DNA of 64,000 bases from MGBC163016 sp910588905 (lineage in GTDB: Bacteria; Actinomycetota; Coriobacteriia; Coriobacteriales; Eggerthellaceae). The stretch spans positions 16,711 through 80,710 of the forward strand of contig CAPGDO010000010.1 in NCBI GenBank assembly GCA_948616985.1, given 5' to 3'. Position 1 is the stretch's first letter, and the number at the start of each line of letters is the position of its first letter. Of the stretch, positions 17,069 to 26,656 are shown piece by piece. The translations under genes were made by a program, and so were the position numbers. Under the pieces are notes generated by a model. That model was not told the DNA's origin, searched no databases, and saw nothing but the letters and a program-made list of their open reading frames with translations.

Positions 17069-18352
17069 ATGGGAAAGCGCCTGCTCTTCATCATCATGAC
17101 CTTCGCTTTCGGCGCATTCGCCGGAGCGTTCGCCTGGGCGTTCTTCTTCCTGATGAATGTGGGGATCACCCTCCTCTGGGAGGTGGCGCCCCGAACCTTC
17201 GCTGCATTCGGCCTTCCGGCCGTGATCTATCCCCTTGCCTTCTGCACCCTCGGCGGCCTTTGCATCGGGCTCTTCGCGAAGCGCTTCGGCCCTTACCCCG
17301 CTGATATGAACACCGTCATGGCCCAAGTGAAGAAGAGCGGCCGCTATGACTACGATCATTTGGGAGCGTCTTTCTTCGGTGCCTTGCTGCCATTGCTGTT
17401 CGGAGGATCCATCGGTCCCGAAGCGGGGTTGACCGGGGTCATCGCAGGCCTCTGCACCTGGGTGGGGGACCGACTGCGCTTCGTGGGTTCTGAGATGCGC
17501 GAACTTGCCGAAGCGGGCACAGCGGCCGTCATCTCAGCCATCTTCACAGCACCTCTGTTCGGGATGGCCGTACCGCTCGTGGGAGCTGCGGATGAGTCCG
17601 GCGGCGCGCGCTCAGTGAGCGAGGTCCGTCTTGGTGTGCCCAAAGCGGCCAAGATCGCCGTGTACCTCTTGGCGGTTGCAGGCGCACTGGGCGCCATGAT
17701 GCTGTTGGGGCATCTGTTCGGTGCCAATGGGGGTCTGCCTCGATTCGAGCATCTCGCCCTGGGGGTCCGGGAGCTCGCCTGGGGCATTCCGTTCGTCCTC
17801 ATAGGCACCGTAGCCGGATGGCTCTTCTTCCCCTTTGGTGCCGCAGCACGCTTCCTCTCGGAGAAGCTGAGCGGTCACCTCGTGATCAAGCCGGTGATCG
17901 CGGGGGCTGTTCTGGGGGCCATCGGCATAGGGTTGCCGTTCGCGCTCTTCGCCGGAGAGGCCCAATCCGAACAGCTCGCCGGAACGTGGACCACCTACGG
18001 AGCCGGGATCCTCCTCCTGACGGGGGTGGCGAAGGTGTTCACGACCCAATTCTGCTTGCATATGGGCTGGCGCGGCGGCCACTTCTTCCCCCTCATCTTC
18101 GCAGGCGTTTCCCTTGGCTATGGCCTTGCGCTGCTCACGGGCGCGGATCCGGGCTTCTCCCTCTGCGCGGTCACGGGAGCCCTCATGGGTGCCGTCATGC
18201 GCCAACCGATCATGACAGTGCTCCTGCTCTTCCTGGTCTTCCCCCTGGACGGCGCCTTCGTCCTCTTGGTTGCCGCCGCTCTAGGTTCCCTTGTGCCTGT
18301 TCCGCGCTCCTGGGAGGCGAAGGATGAGCCCCAGGAGCCCGAGCACACCTGA
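17069..18352 (+). CDS. ClC-family chloride channel or antiporter
   Basis: A 427-residue membrane protein with about 10-12 hydrophobic segments, starting at ATG 17069 behind GGAGAGG. ClC signatures are visible: GGSIGPEAGLTGVIAGL corresponds to the GKxGPxxH helix-F region, and GWRGGHFFPLIFAGVSLGYG to the GxFxP motif before helix N. Most ClC proteins have a Glu in GREGP as the external gate; here that stretch reads SIGPEAG, so the usual gating Glu position is altered. No CBS domains follow. It is about 100 bp after the Trk operon, consistent with ion homeostasis. Confidence 0.85.
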   Translation: MGKRLLFIIMTFAFGAFAGAFAWAFFFLMNVGITLLWEVAPRTFAAFGLPAVIYPLAFCTLGGLCIGLFAKRFGPYPADMNTVMAQVKKSGRYDYDHLGASFFGALLPLLFGGSIGPEAGLTGVIAGLCTWVGDRLRFVGSEMRELAEAGTAAVISAIFTAPLFGMAVPLVGAADESGGARSVSEVRLGVPKAAKIAVYLLAVAGALGAMMLLGHLFGANGGLPRFEHLALGVRELAWGIPFVLIGTVAGWLFFPFGAAARFLSEKLSGHLVIKPVIAGAVLGAIGIGLPFALFAGEAQSEQLAGTWTTYGAGILLLTGVAKVFTTQFCLHMGWRGGHFFPLIFAGVSLGYGLALLTGADPGFSLCAVTGALMGAVMRQPIMTVLLLFLVFPLDGAFVLLVAAALGSLVPVPRSWEAKDEPQEPEHT

Positions 18353-18373
18353 TATCACTCTGCTCAGGCCAGG

Positions 18374-19051
18374 CTATTCCTCCACGATCACACCCAGAAG
18401 CCGCGCGAGTGAAGCAGCTTGATAGACGCTCAGCTTCGTTCCGTAGAACTCGGTCATGGAGTCAGAGAATGAGACGTTCTCCAGAACCGATGTGGTGAAG
18501 TCCATGCCCGCCAAAGCCGTACGGAAGAAGTTCGTCTCGATGAAGCGGCACTCGGATACGCGCACGAAGCGCTGGTTCACCTCGGCCATATCCGCCCCGG
18601 TGAAGTCGCATCCAAGAACGCTGACGTGCCTCCAACGGCTACCCGTGAAGGCGCTGAAGCTCAGGGGGCAGTGCTTGAAGGTCACGTCCTCGAACGAGGC
18701 CTCAGCAAAAGAGGCACCGGTCAGCTTACAGCCCACGAAAGAGCAGCGCGTGAACCCCACCTGGTCCATGACCACGTTGGACAGATCGCAATCCTCGAAG
18801 ATGACGTCCCGGAAGATGGATCGGGAGAGATCGCTTGCTGCGAAGCAGCAATGGCTGAATCTGGCACCTTCCACCTCAAGTTCCTGGAAGGAGGCATGGA
18901 TCGCTGTCTCCCCTGCGCATTCAAGGCCCGTGACCTCCACTTCGCCATCAGCCATGAGCGCGCCCAGCGTCCCCGCAGTCAATGCATCGGGGATGTTGGG
19001 AGCCATGGCATCCCGGGAGGGCGTTGTCCTATCGAAATCACCTTGCACCAT
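18374..19051 (-). CDS. Pentapeptide-repeat protein
   Basis: A protein of about 225 residues made largely of pentapeptide repeats (A(D/N)Lxx-like), for example CCFAASDLSRSIFRDVIFEDCDLSNVV and CDFTGADMAEV as separate stretches, which build a right-handed quadrilateral beta-helix. The start is uncertain: the ATG ending at 19051 has a modest AGGTGA upstream, while in-frame starts at 19132 and 19006 have none. Some proteins of this class protect DNA gyrase, but nothing here indicates that. It is convergent with the ClC gene (21 bp between ends). Confidence 0.75.
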   Translation of the reverse strand: MVQGDFDRTTPSRDAMAPNIPDALTAGTLGALMADGEVEVTGLECAGETAIHASFQELEVEGARFSHCCFAASDLSRSIFRDVIFEDCDLSNVVMDQVGFTRCSFVGCKLTGASFAEASFEDVTFKHCPLSFSAFTGSRWRHVSVLGCDFTGADMAEVNQRFVRVSECRFIETNFFRTALAGMDFTTSVLENVSFSDSMTEFYGTKLSVYQAASLARLLGVIVEE

Positions 19052-19344
19052 GCTGGGGATGATCACCTGCTTCTCCGCCTCCGTAGCCTTGATTCCGCCG
19101 AACAGGCAATGCCAATGTAGCCGAAATCGCATGGGATGGGAAGGTGGTCAGATGCTCGACTCAGCCCCTCGACAACCGAACGCGAGAACCTCGTGGGGGT
19201 CGATCATGATCGACCCAAACCAAAAAGCACATAGAGACAGAAAGGAACTCGAGGGGTCATCCGAACCTTCCCCATCCCGCTACCATCCCAGCTTTGACTA
19301 TACTTGCCCACATCTTTTCTTTGACACTTTCGGAGGAGCGCTTC

Positions 19345-19884
19345 ATGGATGAACTGACCATTCGTAGAGCTACGACTGCGGATATGGATGCGGTCTTGGC
19401 GTTCTATACGACGATGATCGACGAGATGCAGGGGACTGACTTCGATATCCTCTGGAAGCATGACCAGCACCCTTCCCATGCGTTCTTGCGCACATCAGTA
19501 GAGAACGAGCACCTCTTCATGGGCATTGCAGAAGATGGCTGCATCGCCTGTGCGCTTGTGGTGGATCATATGCGGGCTCCGGGATATGAGAGGGTGCCCT
19601 GGGTGGTTGACGCTCCTCTAGAGGAGATTGGCATCGTGCATTCCGTGGCAACGCTTCCAGCCTATCATGGTCGCGGATTCGCCTCTCGGCTCATGACTGC
19701 TGTCATAGAGGCAGCGCGAGAAGACGGTCTGAGATCGCTTCAGCTGGACACCTTCGTAGACAACATCCGCTCCCATGGCCTGTACGAGAAGCTGGGATTC
19801 GTGAACCATGGGGCCCATCCCGTCTTCTATGACGACTTGGGCACCGTGGATCTTGACATGTTCGAATATGTGATCCAAGCGTGA
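19345..19884 (+). CDS. GNAT family N-acetyltransferase
   Basis: A 179-residue GNAT acetyltransferase. The ATG at 19345 follows GGAGGAG. The N-terminus MDELTIRRATTADMDAVLAFY is the usual GNAT start. The acetyl-CoA motif is seen in VHSVATLPAYHGRGFASRLM (about residues 98-117), followed by GLRSLQLDTFVDN and LYEKLGFVNHG, the C-terminal signature. The substrate is not predictable. It stands alone on the plus strand between two minus-strand genes. Confidence 0.9.
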   Translation: MDELTIRRATTADMDAVLAFYTTMIDEMQGTDFDILWKHDQHPSHAFLRTSVENEHLFMGIAEDGCIACALVVDHMRAPGYERVPWVVDAPLEEIGIVHSVATLPAYHGRGFASRLMTAVIEAAREDGLRSLQLDTFVDNIRSHGLYEKLGFVNHGAHPVFYDDLGTVDLDMFEYVIQA

Positions 19885-19941
19885 CAGTCTACCCATCACT
19901 GATTGGTCGTCCTATACGCAGGCTGCGATTCGCTTCATGGT

Positions 19942-21057
19942 TCACTTCAAGCTGAACGTCAGCACAACGGGATTGTGATCGGAGTAGGCGAAATCCAGAT
20001 CGAGCGTCTGGCAATACACGACTTCCACGTTATCCGAATAGATGAACCCGTCCATCACCCAGCGGTCGTTCGTGCCGTCATAGGGGCGCTCTGCATCACG
20101 ACACGTCGCCGCCGAATCGAACACGCCGCTCTCAAGCTGCACCTTGGGCACTATGACGAAGCCTTCCGGTACGCTCTCGAAGTCGAAGGGCTTCGCCCAG
20201 CTAGCCTCGGTGGCCGTCTGGTTCCCGTACACCTCATTCGACACGCCTAGCATGTCGTGATTGAAATCGCCACCCACCACGACATAGTTCCCTGCATCGC
20301 GTTCGCGCTGCATATCCTCGAAAAGCATGGCACGCTGAGCTTCCATGATGGATGCATCAGCGCCATAGGCAGACAGATGCACGTTGAACAGCACGAGATC
20401 CGGCCCTGCTTCGCCGTTCTCTACCGTATGCACGCGACACAGGGTATAGCAGCGGTCCAGATCGAGGAATTTGCTCATACCCTCTGATATGGGAAGGCTT
20501 CGGCGCAGGCCATCCGCAATCTGGTAGTCCGAGAACGTGACCATACCCGCCTTGTTGGCACCATGAGGCGCGTAGGGCGGCCATGCCAGATAGGGCGAAT
20601 CGTAGTTCTGCGCGAAGGCCGAAGCATACCCCGCAAGATCAGAGCGCAGCAACGCCCACTCATCCACGTGGTGGCTGCGCGTGCCATCAACGTCCACCTC
20701 CTGGAACAGGATGAAGTCAGGATGTTCCTTGGCAATAGCCTCAGCCGAACCGTTGATATTGGCTGTTACCGCCTCAGCGCTCTCAGCAACCGAGCCCGTT
20801 CCCCCATCCATGAAGAAGTCGAAATCGGGCCCATAGGCGCCGAATCCCAGGTTGGCCGTGACCACAGTGAGCTCCGGCGAAGCCGCTATATCTATGGCAT
20901 CAGGCAACGAAACTGACGCATCCGGCTGCGCTTGTTCGAGTGGCAGAGCGTCATCAAGCCGATAATAGGTCAGCATGACGTAGGCAAGATAGATGACCAC
21001 GACGGCTACGACCGCCGCTGCTGCAATGCCTATCCCCTTCAGCACCTTCTTCGCCAT
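19942..21057 (-). CDS. Membrane-anchored endonuclease/exonuclease/phosphatase (EEP) family hydrolase
   Basis: A 371-residue protein. The ATG ending at 21057 follows AAAGGA and gives MAKKVLKGIGIAAAAVVAVV, a lysine-rich start and one membrane helix, so the catalytic domain is outside the membrane. EEP-fold motifs follow: VVTANLGFG near residue 60, FILFQEVDVDGTRSHH (catalytic Glu), VLFNVHLSAYG, VVVGGDFNHDM (Asp/Asn metal site) and YSDHNPVVLTF (catalytic His) at the end. The family contains phosphodiesterases, sphingomyelinases and nucleases; which activity applies here is not visible. Confidence 0.88.
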   Translation of the reverse strand: MAKKVLKGIGIAAAAVVAVVVIYLAYVMLTYYRLDDALPLEQAQPDASVSLPDAIDIAASPELTVVTANLGFGAYGPDFDFFMDGGTGSVAESAEAVTANINGSAEAIAKEHPDFILFQEVDVDGTRSHHVDEWALLRSDLAGYASAFAQNYDSPYLAWPPYAPHGANKAGMVTFSDYQIADGLRRSLPISEGMSKFLDLDRCYTLCRVHTVENGEAGPDLVLFNVHLSAYGADASIMEAQRAMLFEDMQRERDAGNYVVVGGDFNHDMLGVSNEVYGNQTATEASWAKPFDFESVPEGFVIVPKVQLESGVFDSAATCRDAERPYDGTNDRWVMDGFIYSDNVEVVYCQTLDLDFAYSDHNPVVLTFSLK

Positions 21058-21263
21058 AGTCTGCTCGTCCTTTCTGCGCATTCGCCTCGATCGTATCCCA
21101 TCCATGCTACAGAGCTCATATCTTCTCAGAAAGGGGACCCCAGAGGTCGGCACCGCATAGCTTCGTCAGCTCTTTGATGACAAAGGGAGCGCTTCTCTAA
21201 CTCTTCCAATGTATGATAGTCTCAGACTGATCGCACTCGATGGCATGAAGGAGGTGAGGTTCA

Positions 21264-21446
21264 TGGCGAAGAAGAAGCGGGCGTGCCGCGGCAAGGGCAA
21301 CACCGTCTGGAAGCAGTCGGCCGAGGAGGCCACGCTTGCCCAGAAGCCCCACTACAACGGCTTTGCCTGCGGGCACGGAGCCCACGGGCCCACAAAGTAC
21401 GACCGGAACCGGTCGAAGCGCCAGTGGAAAGCGCAACTACGCCAAG
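21264..21446 (+). CDS. Small basic protein of unknown function, 3' end unresolved
   Basis: An ATG at 21264 follows AAGGAGGTGAGG and encodes a basic, Cys/His-containing protein beginning MAKKKRACRGKGNTVWKQ and continuing with HYNGFACGHGAHGP. The reading frame has no stop before the msrAB stop at 22618, yet a strong terminator (21447-21476) lies in it, so it should end nearby. One base out of frame, the sequence continues as KRNYAKKEPLG and stops at 21548, so a frameshift or sequencing error near 21430 is possible. I do not recognise the family. Confidence 0.5.
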
Positions 21447-21476
21447 AAGGAGCCTCTCGGGGCTCCTTCCTTTTTT
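21447..21476 (+). terminator. Rho-independent terminator
   Basis: An 8-bp perfect stem (AAGGAGCC / GGCTCCTT, 6-nt loop) at 21447-21468 is followed by CCTTTTTT on the plus strand. It should end transcription of the small basic protein gene, upstream of msrAB. Confidence 0.8.
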
Positions 21477-21655
21477 GCGCATCTATGGGAAACGGCGGAA
21501 AGGCAGCGCGAGTACCGCGCGTTCGCCAAGGCGCTGCTCATGTCATGACACTCACCGCTCGGTGTCGAGATGTTCAAAGGATGCATCTTGGTGTGCATGC
21601 GGTAGAGATGCTGGGATATCGTCCCTACAATGCACAAGGGATGAAGGAGAGCTGC

Positions 21656-22618
21656 ATGAATAAGCGCGAGATCGTCTTAGCGGGCGGATGCTTCTGGGGC
21701 ACGCAAGCCTATCTGAAGCGGTTACCCGGCGTATTGGAGACAGAAGTCGGGTATGCGAACTCCCTTTCGCCATACCCCACCTATGAAGAGGTCTGCACGG
21801 GAGCGACCGGAGCAGCCGAAGCAGTTCGCGTTACCTACGACAGAGACCTCATCCCGCTACCTCTGCTGCTTGAGGGATACTTCCGTACTATCGATCCGAC
21901 CTCGCTCAACCGCCAAGGGAGCGACCGGGGCACTCAATATCGAACGGGCATCTATTGGATAGATGCGAGCGATGCTCCTGCCATCGCTTCTGCATTAACG
22001 AAGCTCGAACGGCACGTGGGGAAGCCCCTTCGCGTGGAAGCGCGATCGTTGGAGAACTTCTTCCCTGCGGAGGATCATCATCAGGATTACCTAGATGCGA
22101 ACCCTGCAGGCTACTGCCATGTGAACCTCGCCGATGCCGAGGACTTCGTTGCGAGCCATCAGGCTGACTTTGCCATTGCTTCACAGCGCTATCAGAGACC
22201 CGATGACGAAACGCTGCAAGAGACGCTGGGCTCTCAAGCCTTCGCCGTCACTCAGAAGGGTGCTACCGAGCGAGCCTTCTCGCACCCCTATGATCACCTG
22301 TTCGATGAGGGGATCTATGTGGATGCTGCAAGCGGAGAGCCGTTGTTCTCTTCCAAGGATAAGTTCGACTCCGGATGCGGATGGCCCGCGTTCACACGCC
22401 CGATCGCAGAAAGCTCCATCATGGAAGCCGTGGATACCACGCTTCCCGGCATGCCGCGTACGGAGGTTCGCAGCGCCGCAAGCCAGAGTCACCTGGGGCA
22501 TGTATTCGAGGATGGACCTGCGGAACTCGGCGGTCAACGCTACTGCATCAATGGATCAGCCTTGCGCTTCATCCCTCGCGATCAGATGGAGGCAGAGGGG
22601 TACGGGTATCTGCTGTAA
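21656..22618 (+). CDS. msrAB: Bifunctional peptide methionine sulfoxide reductase MsrA/MsrB
   Basis: A 320-residue fusion. Residues ~1-160 are MsrA, with catalytic GGCFWGTQ at the start, the GYAN block and the EDHHQDYLDANP region. Residues ~190-320 are MsrB, with FDSGCGWPAFTRPI, RTEVRSAASQSHLGHVFEDGP and the catalytic-Cys block RYCINGSALRFIP. MsrA reduces methionine-S-oxide and MsrB methionine-R-oxide in proteins. The ATG at 21656 follows AAGGAGAG. The MsrB domain lacks the usual two CxxC zinc pairs. No signal peptide is present, so it is cytoplasmic. Confidence 0.95.
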   Translation: MNKREIVLAGGCFWGTQAYLKRLPGVLETEVGYANSLSPYPTYEEVCTGATGAAEAVRVTYDRDLIPLPLLLEGYFRTIDPTSLNRQGSDRGTQYRTGIYWIDASDAPAIASALTKLERHVGKPLRVEARSLENFFPAEDHHQDYLDANPAGYCHVNLADAEDFVASHQADFAIASQRYQRPDDETLQETLGSQAFAVTQKGATERAFSHPYDHLFDEGIYVDAASGEPLFSSKDKFDSGCGWPAFTRPIAESSIMEAVDTTLPGMPRTEVRSAASQSHLGHVFEDGPAELGGQRYCINGSALRFIPRDQMEAEGYGYLL

Positions 22619-22732
22619 GCCGAGGGACTATCGGAGCTGCTTCCCCGGCAATGCCGAGCGATGCCTCACCGGAGCGCATTCCTTTGGATGGCCGCCAGAC
22701 ATGAACCCCATCATACCTTGTTACACGAAGAG

Positions 22733-22803
22733 CGATCCTAGGGAACTTCGGTGCGATAACTCGCTTGATGTCCTCTCATTCGCACCGTCTCAACCTAGGA
22801 TCG
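22733..22803. terminator. Long bidirectional hairpin between convergent genes
   Basis: Nested perfect inverted repeats: an outer 10-bp stem CGATCCTAGG (22733-22742) / CCTAGGATCG (22794-22803) and an inner 8-bp stem CGGTGCGA (22749-22756) / TCGCACCG (22780-22787). It lies between msrAB (+) and the gene ending at 22790 (-), with its right arm inside that gene's last codons. It probably terminates or protects both transcripts. Confidence 0.6.
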
Positions 22804-24328
22804 TTCCGGGAAGCCACGTTGCGAAGAAGAATATCGAGCCCACGAAGAGGATGAATGCAAGCACAGCTGCAGGCCTATTCACGCCGCCGCGCTTCGCAAC
22901 GTATTCCAATAGGTCAGCACCTTGAAGATTCCTCTTGCGCCCTTTTCTCAAGACACTGGAATAACACGCCTGATATATCTTAGGAAAGAGGCACGCTACG
23001 ACCATGAACGTCGGGAGCTGTATCAGCCTGGCCCCAACGAGAGGCAGGCCAACATCACTGCGCATGAGCAGTGCCAGCAAGAGAGCTCCTTCAAAATAGA
23101 TCGTACCCAGGATCAAAGCTGACCAGTAGCGTTTTCGGTAGACCCAATATACCGGCCCCAGAAAGAAAGAACCGAAGCTGAATCCCGACCCCTTCTCCAG
23201 CCAATCCAAAACGGTGACATCACCAGGCTTCTCATCTGCATCACGGTCTTGTCCCCGTATGAAGGCATCTATCAAAGAAGCCTGGGAGATAGCAGGACGA
23301 GGCGGTTCGCCTAAAGACCAATTACGCCTCAACCTCTCCCAGTTCCGTCCCTCTTCATCAGGAGAATCGCCTTCTTTTCCATGGTATAGATAGTTCGTGA
23401 AAGGACCTTCGGGCGGCCATCCCTTATCATCTATACTGTAAGCCTCCAACGTTGTGATGAAGCCCTCGTTCACATAGAGGACAAAACCCACCAGGCTGTC
23501 CCCGACATCAGCTTGAAGATCACTGATGATCACATCCTGTTTGAATCCATCTATACGAAGCGATGCATCTCTCACTCTGAGATCGATGTAGTAGCCAACA
23601 CCTGTGTACCATTCCTCGACGATCTCAGAGTTGTGGAATTGGTCCCTGAGCTGGCTGAGGAACGGGTCTCCTCCTGCTAAGAGGAAAGCTATCGGTTCAG
23701 CGATCAAGCGCCGGGATATGACCGCCTCGCCCCTCTTATCCTCTGGAGTCCATGGGCGCACCACATCGATGCCCTTGCAAGAAGAGGCCGGAGCGCATTC
23801 TGCCCAGTGGTTCTGGATGAAATCTTCATATTCGCTGACGTTGACACGAAGCGGTTGTTCGCAAAAGAGGTCATCCAAATCAGGTTTGCCCATGTCTTCC
23901 CAGAATATGCTCAGATCGAACGAAGCCTCATAGTGCCAACCCGAGTAGGTAGCGCGGTTCACATACGACCAATAGGCTGCCGAATAGAGGAGTCGCCGCC
24001 GAGCGCTTTCCCATTCGTCCTCGGAAATGCATGATGCGATCTTCTCAAGCGCTCTCTGTTCGTACTTCCAATCTGGATGCTCCTCGAAATTCAGGATGGC
24101 AAGCTCATAGATCGCATCCGAGGAGGACGAGTCAAGCGAGCTGAGGGCGTGGTCGAGCACGTGATGGGGCGGGATATACCCACCAGAAGTCGCAAGCAAG
24201 AGGAGCGCCCAATCGATCTTCGCAGACCATTCAAGCCACCAATAGGGCATCCTGACACCAAGCGTATTCTCCACGCAGGGTCCACTTATAGAGAGGTGGC
24301 CATTCGAATCGAATATAGGAATCTTCAT
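22790..24328 (-). CDS. Hypothetical protein with C-terminal DUF2628-like membrane region
   Basis: A 512-residue protein, start at the ATG ending at 24328 (GGAAGG upstream; MKIPIFDSNGHLSI). The first ~370 residues are soluble, acidic and Trp/Tyr-rich, with no motif I recognise. The last ~120 have three or four hydrophobic segments introduced by GFSFGSFFLGPVYWVYRKRYW, which resembles DUF2628 membrane modules. It is followed in transcription by nothing and preceded 111 bp upstream by the 738-residue gene on the same strand, so the two may be co-transcribed. The function is unknown. Confidence 0.6.
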   Translation of the reverse strand: MKIPIFDSNGHLSISGPCVENTLGVRMPYWWLEWSAKIDWALLLLATSGGYIPPHHVLDHALSSLDSSSSDAIYELAILNFEEHPDWKYEQRALEKIASCISEDEWESARRRLLYSAAYWSYVNRATYSGWHYEASFDLSIFWEDMGKPDLDDLFCEQPLRVNVSEYEDFIQNHWAECAPASSCKGIDVVRPWTPEDKRGEAVISRRLIAEPIAFLLAGGDPFLSQLRDQFHNSEIVEEWYTGVGYYIDLRVRDASLRIDGFKQDVIISDLQADVGDSLVGFVLYVNEGFITTLEAYSIDDKGWPPEGPFTNYLYHGKEGDSPDEEGRNWERLRRNWSLGEPPRPAISQASLIDAFIRGQDRDADEKPGDVTVLDWLEKGSGFSFGSFFLGPVYWVYRKRYWSALILGTIYFEGALLLALLMRSDVGLPLVGARLIQLPTFMVVACLFPKIYQACYSSVLRKGRKRNLQGADLLEYVAKRGGVNRPAAVLAFILFVGSIFFFATWLPGTILG

Positions 24329-24439
24329 GACACCTTCCCCCCCATCGCAGCGGGCGCCTGCTCGAGTTGTAATGAAGGTTACGATGTTGATCGACGAACC
24401 CGCTTCTATCCTGACCGGCCAATCAGGCAACCACTGCTT

Positions 24440-26656
24440 TTACTCACCCCTGCAAAAGGCAACGAACCCTTCAGGCAGCGCATCTCCATTCGCTCGAGCG
24501 TTCTGATCGGCTATCTCTTCATAGTACTCCAGCTCGTGGATCAGGATAGGGATCCCTTTTCCGAACCTTTCCTGAATGAACCCTGAATCATGGAGTCCCT
24601 GCACCACTCTCACCAACATCTCAACGTAGTGCTTCGTTACATTCTCACCGACAACCAATGCTTCATCGATCTCTGTGGGCGACATCGCATCCAGTTCTTC
24701 ATTCGTATAGAAAACGACATTCGAATCCTGTAGCCAGCGGATGACCAGGTCTGAAGAACCTCCGACCGTCTCCTCCTTCCCGCCGAATACCATCTCGCTA
24801 TTTTGCAGCCAGAAGGCGAAGTTCCATCGCGCTTCTTCGGCAGATGAAGCGCATGGGGTCATAACCCTTACCTGCTCCTCGGTGTTATAGCCAAGCGTCA
24901 CCGTCGGCTCAAAGGGGTCATCGTCCCAATCCTGCACCCAAAGAGAGACTGCGTAGATATCCTGCGCTTCCCATGTGCTCATAGCCGCCTCGATGCACCT
25001 TCTCAACACTCTCTCTATAGGCCCATCAAGTGCGCTCGATCTCGTCTGTTCTATTGCTCTTTCCGCTGACTGTTGTTCCTCGGCATCACGGGAGGGCGTC
25101 TCTTCGAATTCGGTCACCCCATCAAGAAGCAACTCCATTTCCTCTCTGAAGTCTTCACGAGGCTCTTTGCAATAGGCTCGCTCTAAAGCCAGGTAAGCTT
25201 CTGCGCTCAAGCTCTCAAGCGGCAGCTTTTCTTCTTCCACCCAAAGCCTCAGATTGCGAACGGACATATTCCTGCAGCTATTCACGGGCGCAGTGAGACC
25301 TTTCAGAACCAGATCGAGACCCCAAGGCATCCTATGGTAAAGGTTCTGCAAAATAAAGCTGAGTCGGCTATACACCTCCCATTCTTCACCCCATCCAAGT
25401 TCATCGAGCGGCCTGTCTTCAATAGCCGATGCTGGAAGATTTGCACGGTAAGCCTCGATGAGCCTAGGGAGATGCTCCTTATCAGATACGTGCCCGCACT
25501 GACTGTAGTGACGATCGAAATCATCTTCGATGAGCTTCAAGAGCGTTTCTTTGTAAGGGATGCCAAGGTAAGCCGCAAGGTCCAACCCTTCTCCCTTCTT
25601 CACGGCCGAGACAACTTCGCGAGTGCATCTTTCATTGCGCAGCAAGCGGTCACACTGTTCTTCGAAGCCAGTGAAACCGCACCCTGGGGCATGCTCCAAT
25701 AGATACAACAGGCGTTCGTAGTCTCCTAAGCCAAGATGGTACCGCTCAGCATCTTTCAAGTAACGGCTTATCACGCCTTGCCAATCGTTGATCTGCGAAA
25801 GATCCCGGTCAGGACCGTCGATGATCCCCCACAAGATCCGACCAACAGCCTCGAACTCTTCATAGGTCATCCCTGACCGCATAAGGTCATCCGCTCCAGA
25901 CTTCAAATAAGACTCCAGAGCGCATTCCGCAGCGGGGATATAACCCTCTACACCGTGAAAGAGCAGCCAACGTTGCATCTCTTCCGTAGCGGGCTGGATC
26001 TCTTTAACGATATGAACTCTCCCCCACCCCTGTACCCTCTTTGCCAATTCGAAGAGCTCATTTGAAGCATCCTCCCAATGACGCATGTTCCACATCACAT
26101 AGAGAGTGTATTCATCGGAAAGACCGAGAACCCTCATCAAGCGCTTCAGCTCATCATTCGGCTCACCATAGAGTTCAAGGATCGACAGTCCAACTTTCGG
26201 AAGAGGTATATCAACTGATGTGCAGAGACAGCCAACCGCATAGGAGAAGAGAGCATCTTCTTGTATAGAGGCAAGGTGATCGATCACATAAGCCTGGATC
26301 TCATCGATGATCCCGAGGATACGATATTCTTCATCCAGTTCGATGAAGGCGCGATCAGCCTCTTCCTTCCGACCAGCACATGCAGCTGATATTGCACGAC
26401 CGATCCGAAAGCCGATATTCTTAGGAAGCGGCGAGAACCCCATACGATACAGAGCGATTCCATCTTGAGCCCCATCCGCAAAACGAATCTTCGCCGCGGG
26501 ATCATCGTAATCCTTGAGAGAAAAGGCATCTGGCAGCATCTGGCTTTTGACGTTCGATTCGATGTAGTCATAGATCGACTGTATATGCTCTGGGTCATAC
26601 ACAGAACCCTTCGCCCTATACCTCCAGAACCTCTTTGCTTTATCGAGCAAGGTCAT
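24440..26656 (-). CDS. Large helical-repeat protein with C-terminal DUF4303-like domain, function unknown
   Basis: A 738-residue soluble, acidic protein. The first ~500 residues are mostly alpha-helical with HEAT-like character; FADGAQDGIALYRMG and LGLSDEYTLYVMWNM are the most striking blocks. The C-terminal ~180 residues (from about STWEAQDIYAVSLWVQDWDDD) look like DUF4303. From memory this architecture occurs in many Firmicutes and Actinobacteria under the unsupported label 'limonene hydroxylase'; no enzymatic motif is visible to justify that. DUF4303-type domains are sometimes linked to polymorphic-toxin immunity, which is a possible but unproven role. Confidence 0.6.
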   Translation of the reverse strand: MTLLDKAKRFWRYRAKGSVYDPEHIQSIYDYIESNVKSQMLPDAFSLKDYDDPAAKIRFADGAQDGIALYRMGFSPLPKNIGFRIGRAISAACAGRKEEADRAFIELDEEYRILGIIDEIQAYVIDHLASIQEDALFSYAVGCLCTSVDIPLPKVGLSILELYGEPNDELKRLMRVLGLSDEYTLYVMWNMRHWEDASNELFELAKRVQGWGRVHIVKEIQPATEEMQRWLLFHGVEGYIPAAECALESYLKSGADDLMRSGMTYEEFEAVGRILWGIIDGPDRDLSQINDWQGVISRYLKDAERYHLGLGDYERLLYLLEHAPGCGFTGFEEQCDRLLRNERCTREVVSAVKKGEGLDLAAYLGIPYKETLLKLIEDDFDRHYSQCGHVSDKEHLPRLIEAYRANLPASAIEDRPLDELGWGEEWEVYSRLSFILQNLYHRMPWGLDLVLKGLTAPVNSCRNMSVRNLRLWVEEEKLPLESLSAEAYLALERAYCKEPREDFREEMELLLDGVTEFEETPSRDAEEQQSAERAIEQTRSSALDGPIERVLRRCIEAAMSTWEAQDIYAVSLWVQDWDDDPFEPTVTLGYNTEEQVRVMTPCASSAEEARWNFAFWLQNSEMVFGGKEETVGGSSDLVIRWLQDSNVVFYTNEELDAMSPTEIDEALVVGENVTKHYVEMLVRVVQGLHDSGFIQERFGKGIPILIHELEYYEEIADQNARANGDALPEGFVAFCRGE

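Noticed and set aside
17069..18352. Fluoride exporter (CLC-F) with a fluoride riboswitch
   Set aside because: The leader (16974-17068) shows only a simple hairpin and no recognisable fluoride riboswitch core, so a general ClC call is safer.
24440..26656. Limonene hydroxylase
   Set aside because: The label is attached to this protein family in some databases from memory, but no heme, flavin or other oxygenase motif is visible in the sequence.
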